NCBI GenBank assembly: GCA_021770095.1
Contig: JAETRQ010000003.1
Coordinates: 62,001 to 126,000, forward strand
DNA: 64,000 nucleotides
Reading direction: 5' to 3'
Origin: Eubacteriaceae bacterium
GTDB taxonomy: Bacteria > Bacillota > Clostridia > Oscillospirales > Acutalibacteraceae
Part shown: positions 7,770 through 16,240 of the stretch, in pieces
How the letters are laid out: each line of letters begins with the position of its first letter
How positions within the stretch are numbered: the stretch's first letter is position 1
Program-made: the position numbers and the translations under genes
Notes under the pieces: model-generated
What the model was told of the DNA's origin: nothing
The model's input: only the letters and a program-made list of their open reading frames with translations
Databases searched by the model: none

Positions 7770-8393
7770 ATGACTAATTTTGAAAAAGCATGTTTGCTGT
7801 CTTGTGAAGAGTGGGTGAACACACTTTCGACAATTGATGATTTCCAATTCAGCAAATCATATGAACGAAAAATGAAAAAACTGTTCAATAAAATGAGAAA
7901 TGACAAATATCACAGATTTACAACAAATACTGTTAAAGTCCTTGTTGCTGCGGCAATTATAATGTCTATTGCCACAACTGCTTTTGCAATCCCCACTACA
8001 AGAGAATATATCTTTAACCATTTCAAAAATTATGCCGTCTATACAGTTGCAGATGTTGATCAGGCAGAACAGATAGAGCCTATATCCGTTGGCTATCTTC
8101 CTGATGGATTTGTTAAGAACCAAGAGGATGTAGCTAAAGATAGAATAACAACAATTTATGAAAGTGAAGATAGTTGGATAACAATAGTTAAATGGAAAAT
8201 AGATTCATCGATATACCAAGACAACGAGAATAATAATTACGAAGTAGTTCAAATCAAAGGTATTGACTATATTTGTTCAACTAATGAGGAAGGTAATATT
8301 GAGATTATATGGAATAATGGTGAGTATATTTATTCTGTATATTCAAACCTAAATATGAACGAATTGTTAACAATTGCAGAAAATTTAAAATAA
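7770..8393 (+). CDS. DUF4367-type membrane-anchored anti-sigma-like protein
   Basis: A 207-residue protein with a short cytoplasmic N-terminus, one transmembrane segment (about residues 50-70) and an extracellular domain containing SVGYLPDGF and a C-terminal helix NMNELLTIAENLK. These are hallmarks of DUF4367, found in clostridial anti-sigma or sigma-linked proteins. An ECF-type promoter lies upstream and a copy of it follows the gene, which supports a link to an ECF sigma factor encoded elsewhere. The sensor role is inference. Confidence 0.72.
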   Translation: MTNFEKACLLSCEEWVNTLSTIDDFQFSKSYERKMKKLFNKMRNDKYHRFTTNTVKVLVAAAIIMSIATTAFAIPTTREYIFNHFKNYAVYTVADVDQAEQIEPISVGYLPDGFVKNQEDVAKDRITTIYESEDSWITIVKWKIDSSIYQDNENNNYEVVQIKGIDYICSTNEEGNIEIIWNNGEYIYSVYSNLNMNELLTIAENLK

Positions 8394-8407
8394 TTCAAAA
8401 ATTTTTT

Positions 8408-8437
8408 CACAATCCGTCCGTTTCAAACGATATAGTA
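8408..8437 (+). promoter_or_regulatory. Probable ECF-sigma promoter 2
   Basis: CACAATCC (8408-8415) and CGATATAGTA (8428-8437) repeat the elements and spacing of the site at 7643. Transcription would start a few bases before the GGAGGGGG ribosome-binding site at 8441. Confidence 0.55.
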
Positions 8438-8456
8438 AATGGAGGGGGATGAAAAG

Positions 8457-8861
8457 ATGACAAAAGTCAAGAAGTTATTGTCAGTTGTTTTATCCGTAAT
8501 TATGATTTGCAGCTGTTCAGTTTGTGCAAACACGGTTTTTGCAGCAGAGTCACCGGATGAAGGACAAATTATGCCGTTGTATGAAGATATACAAAGTTAT
8601 TCGGCGGCGATTACAATCAGCGGTGTTACAGCCAATTGCAGTGTCAGTGTAAATGCACAATCACGCAGTTATATCAAAATTGTTATGGAACTGCAGAAAA
8701 AATCAGGCAGTTCGTATTCAACAGTTGAGACATGGACAAGCAGTACCACAGGAATGACTTTGGCAACAAATAAGTCCAAAACAATCAATGTTCTCAGCAC
8801 TTACAGACTCAAAGCAACAATAACAGTGGGCAGTGAAACGATTATCGTTTACAGATACTAA
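8457..8861 (+). CDS. Small secreted protein
   Basis: A 134-residue protein with a clear signal peptide (KKLLSVVLSVIMICSCSVC then a VFAAE cleavage region). The mature part is Ser/Thr-rich and strand-rich (SGVTANCSVSVNAQS, ETWTSSTTGMTLA), so it is probably a small beta-sandwich. I chose the ATG at 8457 because GGAGGGGG sits 8 bases before it; an ATG at 8439 precedes that site. It shares the ECF-type promoter with the gene upstream, so it may be part of an envelope response. Function unknown. Confidence 0.7.
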   Translation: MTKVKKLLSVVLSVIMICSCSVCANTVFAAESPDEGQIMPLYEDIQSYSAAITISGVTANCSVSVNAQSRSYIKIVMELQKKSGSSYSTVETWTSSTTGMTLATNKSKTINVLSTYRLKATITVGSETIIVYRY

Positions 8862-8969
8862 TGATAAGGACACATTCGGTCCCAATTTAATATGGTGTAC
8901 AGGCAAGATTTTCCGTTCGTTATTTTATTAATTTTAATTCCATTAAACCCAACTTGCCTTTACATACTT

Positions 8970-9033
8970 CAAGAGCAGATTCGTCTGCTCTTGATTTTAT
9001 TTTAGCCCTTTTTATCATCAGGGCTTTATTTTT
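8970..9033 (+). terminator. Two tandem intrinsic terminators
   Basis: Stem CAAGAGCAGA/TCTGCTCTTG (8970-8993) with a T-rich tail, then AGCCCT/AGGGCT (9003-9026) followed by TTATTTTTT. Confidence 0.8.
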
Positions 9034-9064
9034 TATCCGAATTTATAATCATCAAAAGTTTTAG

Positions 9065-9112
9065 TTGACAAATATAAGTTAACGTAGTATCATTGTATTA
9101 GTTAAGTGATAC
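9065..9112 (+). promoter_or_regulatory. Promoter with GntR-type operator
   Basis: TTGACA (9065-9070) and TATCAT (9088-9093) with 17-base spacing. The inverted repeat GTATCA (9087-9092)/TGATAC (9107-9112) overlaps the -10 element and is a likely site for the GntR protein encoded next. Confidence 0.65.
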
Positions 9113-9131
9113 AACGATATGGGAGGATGCT

Positions 9132-9494
9132 GTGGAATTTGTTTTTGATAACGAGCGCCCGATATATATTCAGTTGGTTGAGCAGATACGATTTGAAATT
9201 ATATCAGGCAGACTTGCAAAAGGTGAAAAAATACCGTCAGTAAGAGAACTGGCACTGAAAGTCAAAGTGAATCCCAATACCGTTCAAAAAGCATTGGCGC
9301 AACTCGAACGGGATAACTTGATTTATACCGAACGCACAAATGGGAAGTATGTTACTGAAGATGAAAATGTAATTCAAAAATTCAAAGCAGATGTTATTAA
9401 CGATAAAGTCGGCGGCTTTGTGGCGGATATGAAAAATATAGGCATCAGCAGCACGGAAATCATTGAATATTTGCAGAACAGAGAAAGGGAGTAA
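9132..9494 (+). CDS. GntR-family regulator, YtrA subfamily
   Basis: A 120-residue repressor with an N-terminal winged helix (PIYIQLVEQIRFEIISGRL, then PSVRELALKVKVNPNTVQKA) and the short C-terminal helix typical of YtrA-type proteins, which lack a large ligand domain. The start is GTG at 9132 with GGAGG 6 bases upstream. It is first in an operon with an ABC ATPase and permease, the usual YtrA arrangement, and probably represses its own operon through the GTATCA palindrome. Confidence 0.92.
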   Translation: MEFVFDNERPIYIQLVEQIRFEIISGRLAKGEKIPSVRELALKVKVNPNTVQKALAQLERDNLIYTERTNGKYVTEDENVIQKFKADVINDKVGGFVADMKNIGISSTEIIEYLQNRERE

Positions 9495-9498
9495 CCAA

Positions 9499-10194
9499 AT
9501 GAAACTGCTTGAGTGTAAAAATCTTTGTAAAAGTTTTGATGATAAAGAAGTGTTAAAAAATATAAATCTGACTGTTGAAAGCGGCAAGATAGTAGGTCTG
9601 CTCGGTAAAAACGGACAGGGCAAAACAACCATACTCAAACTGATAAACGGCTTGCTGACACCCACAAGCGGAGAGGTATTGATTCATGGTAAATCACCTG
9701 ATGTTGAAAGCAAAAAAATAATTTCCTATCTCCCTGAAAGAACCTATCTTGATAAAGATATGACAGTGGAACAGGTTATAAAATTTTTCAGCGAGTTTTA
9801 TGACAATTTTGACGCACAGAAAGCACACAGGCTGCTTGCTGATTTGGAACTGGATACAAAGCAGAAACTTACAAAAATGTCAAAAGGAATGCAGGAAAAG
9901 GTGCAGTTAATCCTTGTTATGTCACGCAATGCCGATTTGTATATTCTTGACGAACCGCTCGGCGGGGTTGACCCTGCAACAAGGGATTATATTCTTGATA
10001 CCATTTTGTCCAACTTCAGCGAAGGGGCAAGTGTAATCATTTCAACACATCTGATTGCTGATATAGAAAGAATACTGGATGATGTTATCTTTATTGATAA
10101 AGGGGAAATCAGTTTGATTTCTTCTGCGGATGCGTTAAGAGATAATGAAAAAATGAGTATTGATGAAATTTTCAGGAGGGAATATAAATGCTGA
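9499..10194 (+). CDS. ABC transporter ATP-binding protein
   Basis: A 231-residue ATPase with Walker A LLGKNGQGKTT, a signature loop KMSKGMQEKVQ (LSGGQ variant), Walker B LYILDEPLGGVDP and the H-loop STH. I chose ATG 9499 after AGAAAGGGA; an upstream ATG at 9463 lies inside the gntR gene. It overlaps the permease by 7 bases. It should energise an export or stress-related transporter controlled by the GntR protein; the substrate is unknown. Confidence 0.92.
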   Translation: MKLLECKNLCKSFDDKEVLKNINLTVESGKIVGLLGKNGQGKTTILKLINGLLTPTSGEVLIHGKSPDVESKKIISYLPERTYLDKDMTVEQVIKFFSEFYDNFDAQKAHRLLADLELDTKQKLTKMSKGMQEKVQLILVMSRNADLYILDEPLGGVDPATRDYILDTILSNFSEGASVIISTHLIADIERILDDVIFIDKGEISLISSADALRDNEKMSIDEIFRREYKC

Positions 10195-10979
10195 ATAAAT
10201 TACTGAAATATGATTTGAAATGGATATATAAAGTTCTTATTGTATTCTATTTTTTGTCACTGATATTTGCTGTTATTGCAAGAATACTCAGCAGTATTGA
10301 GAATTCGGCTATTTTCGATGTGCTTGGTAAGGTTGCAGCAGGTTTTGCAGTCAGCATGGTTGTAAGTGCGCTGATAAACTGTATTATGCGTTCCTGGGCA
10401 AGATTCACCATAAATATGTATAAAGACGAATCTTATCTTACCCACACTCTCCCTGTGTCCAAAGATACTGTTTATTTGTCAAAGGTATTGTCTGCAATCC
10501 TATGTACTTTTACAACTGTTGCAATTTCCGTTGGCTGTATGTTTATCTGTTACTATTCAGATGCAAATATGAAAGCATTAAAGAATTCTTTGTCTGTTGC
10601 GGCAGATACTTTTGATACTACCGTGATTAATCTTTTGCTGATTGTTTCTGCAGTTATTCTTATGGAAGTATTCTTTATCCTGATGATAGGGTATGCAGGC
10701 ATAGTGATAGGACACAGATCGAATAAGAACAAAATGCTCAAAAGTATAATTGCCGGAATTGTGATGTATCTTATGTCAAATGTTCTGTCCGTTGCTGTTT
10801 TATTTGCAGCAGGCACAGTAAATGACAATATAATGAATTTGTTTAAAACTACGGATTCCATACAAATAGCTACAATCAAAAGTGTTATGTATATTGCAAT
10901 TGCTGTTTATTTTATCTATAATGTGGCATTCTATTTTATCGGTAAGCAGCAGTTGAACAAAGGCATCAACATTGATTAA
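10188..10979 (+). CDS. ABC-2 type permease
   Basis: A 263-residue integral membrane protein with about six transmembrane segments and a charged N-terminus (LNKLLKYDLKWIYK) of ABC-2 permeases. It partners the ATPase that overlaps its start by 7 bases. Such GntR-ATPase-permease sets respond to cell-wall or peptide stress in Firmicutes, but the cargo is not known here. Confidence 0.85.
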   Translation: MLNKLLKYDLKWIYKVLIVFYFLSLIFAVIARILSSIENSAIFDVLGKVAAGFAVSMVVSALINCIMRSWARFTINMYKDESYLTHTLPVSKDTVYLSKVLSAILCTFTTVAISVGCMFICYYSDANMKALKNSLSVAADTFDTTVINLLLIVSAVILMEVFFILMIGYAGIVIGHRSNKNKMLKSIIAGIVMYLMSNVLSVAVLFAAGTVNDNIMNLFKTTDSIQIATIKSVMYIAIAVYFIYNVAFYFIGKQQLNKGINID

Positions 10980-10996
10980 TTTGAGGGATGGTATTT

Positions 10997-11167
10997 ATGA
11001 ATAAATTAAAAATTTCAGCCATTTGTTCACTGATTGCAGGATTGTGTTTTTATATGAATTATTTTGTTGGCTGCAAAAGTACAACAAGTCTTTGTTTGGG
11101 TTCTGTCTGGATTTGCATAAGTATTTCATTATACAGCAAAATAAAGAAGAATGATGCAGTCCAATAA
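10997..11167 (+). CDS. Small two-span membrane protein
   Basis: A 56-residue protein with transmembrane stretches at about 5-22 and 30-46 and a basic tail (SKIKKNDAVQ). It follows the permease by 17 bases with GAGGGATG upstream and ends before the operon terminator, so it is probably part of the GntR-ABC operon. It may be an accessory subunit; no family recognised. Confidence 0.6.
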   Translation: MNKLKISAICSLIAGLCFYMNYFVGCKSTTSLCLGSVWICISISLYSKIKKNDAVQ

Positions 11168-11208
11168 TAGTCAAATAACGAAGTTTGAATCTATAAATAA
11201 TATATCAG

Positions 11209-11238
11209 AGAGCAGTTGTTGATAACTGCTCTTTTTTA
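11209..11238 (+). terminator. Intrinsic terminator of the GntR-ABC operon
   Basis: Stem AGAGCAGTT (11209-11217) with AACTGCTCT (11224-11232), followed by TTTTTAT. Confidence 0.85.
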
Positions 11239-11302
11239 TGTTAATATATAAGTCAAAGAAAAATGAAAGCTGTTTCATTGCCTAAGATTTCAGGAGGAAG
11301 TT

Positions 11303-11653
11303 ATGTTATTTATTGAATACCCTAAATGTTCAACTTGTCAGAAAGCAAAAAAGTGGCTTGATGACAACCAATTTGAATATGAAAGCAGGCATATTAAAGA
11401 AGAAAATCCGACTTTTGATGAACTCAAAGAATGGTATCATCAAAGCGGTATGCCGCTCAAAAAATTCTTTAACACAAGCGGACTTTTGTATAAGTCGATG
11501 GGACTTAAAGATAAATTGCCCGATATGAGTGAAGACGAGCAGTTGCGTCTGCTTGCGACTGACGGTATGCTTGTTAAACGTCCGATTATCGTGTCGGACC
11601 AAGCGATACTGACAGGATTCAGACCAAAAGAGTGGGAAGAGAAACTGAAATAA
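11303..11653 (+). CDS. ArsC/Spx-family protein
   Basis: A 116-residue thioredoxin-fold protein with an N-terminal CSTCQKAKKWL (CxxC) motif and the C-terminal signature VKRPIIVSDQAILTGFRP. Either an arsenate-reductase-like oxidoreductase or a Spx-like regulator; the LVKRPI segment is shared by both. It is monocistronic with AGGAGG upstream. No arsenic genes are nearby, so a redox or Spx-like role is at least as likely. Confidence 0.88.
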   Translation: MLFIEYPKCSTCQKAKKWLDDNQFEYESRHIKEENPTFDELKEWYHQSGMPLKKFFNTSGLLYKSMGLKDKLPDMSEDEQLRLLATDGMLVKRPIIVSDQAILTGFRPKEWEEKLK

Positions 11654-11691
11654 AGACTGTTCTACAACTATAAATAATTGAGGGATTTAAA

Positions 11692-12828
11692 ATGAAAAAA
11701 TTGACTGCCGTTATATTATCTTTGGTAATGATAATAACTGTGTTTGCAGGATGTAATGCGGCACAGAATAATGAAAATCAAAATACGAATTCTACTGTCA
11801 GTTCATCATCACAGGAGATTCGTACAGTATATCCTGTTGACACAACTGTGGATATACATACAAAAAAGCAATCGTCCTATCTTACAAAATCGGGTTTATC
11901 AACCATTTTTTACAGCAATGGTAAAAAAGAAAACAGCAGGCCTGAGGCGGTTGAATTCCAATGGGATTCCGGCACCTTGAGTGAAAACACGGAATATGTT
12001 GTCGATATAAGCGAAAATGAAGATATGACAGATTCAATCTCTTATTCAACATCTTCGCAAACACTCGAAGTATATAATTTAAAAATAGCAACAACTTATT
12101 ACTGGACAGTCAGTGCAAACGGCGAAACAAGTTCTGTTGCGGAATTTACAACCACATCTGTTGCCCCAAGGAATTTGTATGTTGACGGAGTAACAAATGT
12201 CCGTGACCTTGGCGGAAGGAAAACAGAGAACGGCACGATTACCGAACAGGGACTTATTTACAGATGCGGCAGACTCAATGAAAGCAGTGCCGAAACTGTG
12301 CATATTGAAATCACTGAAGACGGAATACAAACAATGCGTGACCAGCTTGGCATCAAATCTGAGATTGATGTAAGAAAAGTTGATGATGGCGAAGTCGGTG
12401 CAATAACCGCAAGTCCTTTGGGTGATGATATTCATTATTTCAGTTGTCCTATGGAGTGGGAAGGCAATACATTTATTGATAATCGGGAACAATTGCTGAA
12501 AGTGTTTGAAATTTTGTCAAATCGTGATAATTATCCAGTAATTTTCCATTGCAATATCGGAACGGACCGAACAGGTATGATTGCATTTTTGGTGAATGCA
12601 CTGCTCGGTGTGCCGGAAGAAGATTTGTTCAAAGACTATTTATTCTCAAATTTTGCGAATATCGGCGGAACACGAAAGATAAGTCAACTCAAAGAAAGCG
12701 GATATTATACTGCTGTGATGCAGGCAGAAGGTGATTCGCTGCGTGAGAAAACGTATAATTGTCTGGTTGAATTCGGTGTGCCGAGTGAACAACTTGATTC
12801 AATCATTTCCATTCTTTCAGGTAAATAA
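11692..12828 (+). CDS. Tyrosine-phosphatase-family lipoprotein
   Basis: A 378-residue secreted lipoprotein: signal peptide with lipobox VFAGC (Cys 20), a Ser/Asn-rich linker, a fibronectin-III-like region (about 90-155) and a Tyr_phosphatase_3-type domain from about 163. The latter has NVRDLGGRK and the catalytic P-loop FHCNIGTDRTG (Cys nucleophile and Arg). It acts outside the membrane, possibly on phosphotyrosine, phosphoinositide or other phosphoester substrates. It is a single gene between two terminators. Confidence 0.9.
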   Translation: MKKLTAVILSLVMIITVFAGCNAAQNNENQNTNSTVSSSSQEIRTVYPVDTTVDIHTKKQSSYLTKSGLSTIFYSNGKKENSRPEAVEFQWDSGTLSENTEYVVDISENEDMTDSISYSTSSQTLEVYNLKIATTYYWTVSANGETSSVAEFTTTSVAPRNLYVDGVTNVRDLGGRKTENGTITEQGLIYRCGRLNESSAETVHIEITEDGIQTMRDQLGIKSEIDVRKVDDGEVGAITASPLGDDIHYFSCPMEWEGNTFIDNREQLLKVFEILSNRDNYPVIFHCNIGTDRTGMIAFLVNALLGVPEEDLFKDYLFSNFANIGGTRKISQLKESGYYTAVMQAEGDSLREKTYNCLVEFGVPSEQLDSIISILSGK

Positions 12829-12836
12829 AAAAATAA

Positions 12837-12880
12837 GAAAAGGTCAACAGAGGGATAACCAAAGTTGACCTTTTCATATT
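12837..12880. terminator. Bidirectional intrinsic terminator
   Basis: Twelve-bp perfect stem GAAAAGGTCAAC (12837-12848) with GTTGACCTTTTC (12864-12875), T-rich on both sides. Confidence 0.85.
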
Positions 12881-12933
12881 TTACCATTCATCAAACTTCG
12901 AATTGTTCAAACACTTTATACTGAGGTGATAGT

Positions 12934-13122
12934 ATGAGCGAAAAAGAATTACCACTCAGTTTTGTTATGAATCTGGCTCAGAATGAAGATGCATTAAAAC
13001 GATTTGAAAGTATGTCTGAATCGGAAAAGAGTGATTTTATCAGCAAAACGCATTCGGTAACATCAAGAGCAGAAATGCGTAATCTCGTAAACAGTCTTTC
13101 AAATGATACGCAAAATTTTTAA
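12934..13122 (+). CDS. Small conserved clostridial protein
   Basis: A 62-residue, helical, acidic protein (MSEKELPLSFVMNLAQNEDA). It has a TGAGGTGATAGT ribosome-binding site. Similar short proteins with an LPLSFxMxLAQNE opening are common in gut Clostridia, but no function is known to me. It is convergent with the MATE gene. Confidence 0.6.
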   Translation: MSEKELPLSFVMNLAQNEDALKRFESMSESEKSDFISKTHSVTSRAEMRNLVNSLSNDTQNF

Positions 13123-13142
13123 ATAGGATGTCTGTATTTATA

Positions 13143-14519
13143 TTATGATATTTTTGATATTTTATTTTTATTAATTTTCTTCATTAACAAATAAGCGATA
13201 ATCAGGGTGACAATTTCTGCTATAGGGAAAGTAATCCAGATAATCCAATGATTGGATTGTGTTTTGGATACAAACTGTGCAAAAGCCCATGCAACAGGTA
13301 AAACAAAAACAAGTTGTCTGCCAAGTGAAACAATCAAAGATTCAAAACCTTTGTTCAATGCCTGAAATACACCCTGAAGTGCAATGTTGATGCCTGCAAA
13401 TATAAAACTGATGGTTATTATGTGCATAGCACTGACGAATACAGTTTCTGTCTCACCTGATAAACTGAACATCTTGGCAAAGGGTTGAGCCGGTATTTCG
13501 ACTGCAATTGTGCCGATAAGCATAATAATTGAAGTGTATAATAATCCGTATTTTATTCCGTCCTTTATACGTTCTCTGTTTTTCATACCATATGAAAAAG
13601 ATACAATAGGTGTAATGGCGTCACGCAGACCAAATGCCGCAAAAAGAACAAACTGCTGAATCTTGTAGAATAATCCATATGCAGTGACCATAGATTCACT
13701 TACTGAAACTAAAATAATATTAAGTCCGTATGTCATAACAGACATAAGTGCCTGTGCAATAATTGCAGGCAAACCGACAGAATATATACCTTTAATCATT
13801 TTGGCAGATGGCTTTAGATAGGATAATTTTTTCGAAATGCTCTTGTTAATTTTAAAATGAAATACGAGAGCTAAAATCCAAGATGCACACTGACCGATAA
13901 CAGTTGCAAGTGCAGCACCTTTTACTCCCATTTCAGGAAAACCGAGCAAGCCGTAAATCATAATCGGGTCAAGTACAATATTGATTACCGCACCTGCAAT
14001 CATTGCAATAGTTGAATGCATGGAATGACCGGTTGCCTGGAGTAATTTTTCATATATTCCAAAAAAGATTATGCCGGGTGATACAATACAGCAAATGGAG
14101 AGATAATTCACAGCCATATTATAAATTGTCTGATTTGTTGTCTGAGTTGATATATAGAATTTCACACCGAAAAGTCCAAACAATAAAAATATTACATAAA
14201 TTATAATTGCTAAAAATTGTGCATTCCCTGCAACTTTACTTGCTCGTTCTTTATCACCTAAGCCCAAATTTTTTGCCACAAGTACATTCGTGCCGATACC
14301 TGTACCTATTGCAATTGCAACCATTAACATCTGAAAAGGGAAAGCAAGCGTTAAAGCGTTTAATGCATTTTCGCCGTCTTGTGGCATATTTGAAATAAAT
14401 GCACTGTCAACAATATTATAAAGTGCCTGCAAAACCATGGATATTATCATCGGAATACCCATTGAAAGCATTAATTTTTTTACGGGAACAACCGCCATTT
14501 TTTCATCTCTTTTATCCAT
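13143..14519 (-). CDS. MATE-family efflux protein (MepA-like)
   Basis: A 458-residue transporter with 12 predicted transmembrane segments. The N-terminal GIPMIISMVLQALYNIVDSA is typical of MATE exporters of the MepA branch, which expel cationic compounds by Na+ or H+ antiport. ATG 14519 is preceded by AGGAGGTAATT; a further ATG at 14540 lies in that leader. A compact hairpin that looks like a guanidine-IV (mepA) riboswitch and a TTGACA/TATAAT promoter precede it, suggesting guanidinium efflux. Confidence 0.92.
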   Translation of the reverse strand: MDKRDEKMAVVPVKKLMLSMGIPMIISMVLQALYNIVDSAFISNMPQDGENALNALTLAFPFQMLMVAIAIGTGIGTNVLVAKNLGLGDKERASKVAGNAQFLAIIIYVIFLLFGLFGVKFYISTQTTNQTIYNMAVNYLSICCIVSPGIIFFGIYEKLLQATGHSMHSTIAMIAGAVINIVLDPIMIYGLLGFPEMGVKGAALATVIGQCASWILALVFHFKINKSISKKLSYLKPSAKMIKGIYSVGLPAIIAQALMSVMTYGLNIILVSVSESMVTAYGLFYKIQQFVLFAAFGLRDAITPIVSFSYGMKNRERIKDGIKYGLLYTSIIMLIGTIAVEIPAQPFAKMFSLSGETETVFVSAMHIITISFIFAGINIALQGVFQALNKGFESLIVSLGRQLVFVLPVAWAFAQFVSKTQSNHWIIWITFPIAEIVTLIIAYLLMKKINKNKISKIS

Positions 14520-14523
14520 AATT

Positions 14524-14624
14524 ACCTCCTGAAAAAACAAAAATGTGCAGCCACTGACGATTGGAATTACGCCGTAAGCTACACATCTTGTTTAATATTA
14601 TAGTGATTTATAAAATATTGTCAA
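14524..14624 (-). promoter_or_regulatory. Promoter plus probable guanidine-IV (mepA motif) riboswitch
   Basis: On the minus strand TTGACA (14619-14624) and TATAAT (14597-14602) lead into a 9-bp stem ATGTGTAGC/GCTGCACAT (14578-14586 with 14543-14551). The stem encloses conserved-looking TTACGGCG and CGTCAGTG segments and is followed by a T-rich tract (TTTTTGTTTTTT), then the AGGAGG site of the MATE gene. Terminator and aptamer overlap. Gene context (MepA-type MATE in Clostridia) and size fit the mepA motif; the class assignment is from memory of the motif. Confidence 0.6.
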
Positions 14625-14757
14625 AGGTAATTTTGCACAAATTGGTATTCTGCTTTTTATTATTATTCAGTCAAGCAGTTGAGTGTAAAATGATTTGAAC
14701 CGATATATTCATTTGTTTCTAAGTTGAAAGTGCGGTTCCTTTATCATCTTTTATTTA

Positions 14758-15174
14758 TTATTTGTCAAAACTTGGGTTGGCTGCATAGTAGTTTTTACTG
14801 TCTAACCTGTCGGTTACCAGTCGCAGCCCTTCACCAAAACGCTGATAGTGAACAATTTCTCGTTCACGCAAGAATCTGATTGGTTCAATAATATCCGGAT
14901 CATCAACCAAACGCAGGATATTATCATAAGTTACTCTTGCTTTTTGTTCAGCTGCAAGGTCTTCATTGAGGTCTGCAATTGTATCACCCTTTACTTCCAT
15001 GCTTGCAGCACTCCATGGAAAACCGCTGGCAGCAGTTGGATATACGCCATTTGTATGGTCAACAAAATATGCAGCAAATGCCGGATTATCTTCAATCTGT
15101 TTTTCAGTTAGATTTCTGGTCAATTGATGTACCATTGTTCCGATCATCTCAAGATGTCCCAGTTCTTCTACCCC
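14758..15174 (-). pseudogene. cotJC: cotJC 3' fragment (manganese-catalase-like spore coat protein)
   Basis: About 139 codons of CotJC. They begin at the Gly-Val of the conserved TDIG(T/V)EELGHLEM block and run through YFVDHTNGVYP, DLAAEQKARVTYD and FLREREIVHYQRFGEGL to the normal C-terminus. The first 60 or so residues are missing. An ORF could start at GTG 15186, but its first codons come from the inserted element and have no ribosome-binding site. The missing upstream block is found at 28920-29023 on the same strand. The gene is therefore split by insertion and not simply decayed. Confidence 0.9.
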
Positions 15175-15190
15175 GGTCGGGGACACACAA
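15157..15190. other. Left junction of the cotJC-intervening element (att site)
   Basis: cotJC sequence ends at CC (15173-15174; GG on the coding strand). Beyond it, element sequence starts GGTCGGGGACACACAATTG. The ACACACAA here is the mirror of TTGTGTGT at the right end. Core assignment rests on exact in-frame repair of the TDIG-VEELGH codons. Confidence 0.8.
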
Positions 15191-15326
15191 TTGTCCCTTT
15201 GTGTATATAAAATCTACTGCTTTGTGTCATTGAGCAAAATAGCAGAACACAAGTTAAAACAAGTCCTTGAACCGGACAAGTATTATAAAATAAATTACGA
15301 AGTGAATGTAATATTAGCATAAATTA

Positions 15327-15358
15327 AAACAGAGAGCATTATTCTCTGTTTATTTTAT
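15327..15358. terminator. Bidirectional intrinsic terminator
   Basis: Stem AAACAGAGA (15327-15335) and TCTCTGTTT (15343-15351) with a T-rich tail. It separates the element end from the gene at 15400. In the excised circle it would follow the extended recombinase reading frame. Confidence 0.65.
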
Positions 15359-15399
15359 TAGATGCTTTTTTATAACAGTAAACTTGATATAATTATTTG

Positions 15400-16050
15400 T
15401 TATTCTGTCAACATCCAAATCTCACCGTTTGGCATTATAGAAACATATCCGTTTTTTCGTGTTATTATTTCAGTTGTATTAAAATCTCTTACAATGATTT
15501 CTTCTCTGTAATCAGGGTCTTCAATCCATTTGCTTGATATTAATCTGCCGTCACTTATCAAAAATAAGTCTTCGTTTTTTTCTAACTGAATTTGTTTTTC
15601 AACAGGATATAAAATATTGGTAATATCTTCTATAAATTCGTGTTTAATTAATACATAAGAATTCTGTAAAATTCTTACATTAATTAAATCTCCTCCCTTT
15701 GGTAAAGGTACTTCACCGATAACACTGCAAGAATCCGTCTGAATATCATATTTAACAATCTGTATGCACTCTTTGCTGAAATCATATTTTATAATTGCAA
15801 GTGCATTGTCATCAGCATTATAAATCGGCTTACTTAAAAATACATTGTGTTCCTGCTGAATTGGCTCAAATATCCTGCCTGAAATGTTTATTAAAAATAG
15901 TTGATTTCCTTCAAAAATAAAGTTGTCCGGTGTTTCAAGTAAATCTTCAACATCAAGAAAATCCGGTTGCTTGCAATAAAACCATTCCGTGGTGCCGTCA
16001 ATATTTTCGGGATATAGTTTTTCGTACCCATGAAACTGCTTCGTTTTCAT
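15400..16050 (-). CDS. Hypothetical protein, strand-rich
   Basis: A 216-residue soluble protein without signal peptide or membrane span. Repeated short strand patterns (QLFLINISG, DLFLISDGRLIS, YVSIMPNGEIWML) suggest a beta-propeller or repeat-like fold, as in proteins that monitor or display bound ligands. No known family recognised. It is the first gene of the element on the minus strand, with its own promoter region. Its function is open. Confidence 0.65.
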   Translation of the reverse strand: MKTKQFHGYEKLYPENIDGTTEWFYCKQPDFLDVEDLLETPDNFIFEGNQLFLINISGRIFEPIQQEHNVFLSKPIYNADDNALAIIKYDFSKECIQIVKYDIQTDSCSVIGEVPLPKGGDLINVRILQNSYVLIKHEFIEDITNILYPVEKQIQLEKNEDLFLISDGRLISSKWIEDPDYREEIIVRDFNTTEIITRKNGYVSIMPNGEIWMLTE

Positions 16051-16240
16051 ATTTGTCTCCCCAAATTTATGGATTGTTTATGAAATATAAGTTTTGCTAT
16101 TTATAAAATCATTATAACATCAGTGCATATGTAATTCAATTTAAACTTCTATATTCCGTTGTTATATGCTATAATAAAACAGAATTTATTGGATATGATT
16201 AAACGATGAGAGAAATTGGCACTTTGGATATGAGGATGTT

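Noticed and set aside
8905-8945. Similarity between TTTTCCGTTCGTT...AATTCCATTA here and at about 31777, a possible pair of att sites
   Set aside because: The match is short, gapped and in AT-rich DNA, and well-supported att sites exist at the cotJC junctions instead.
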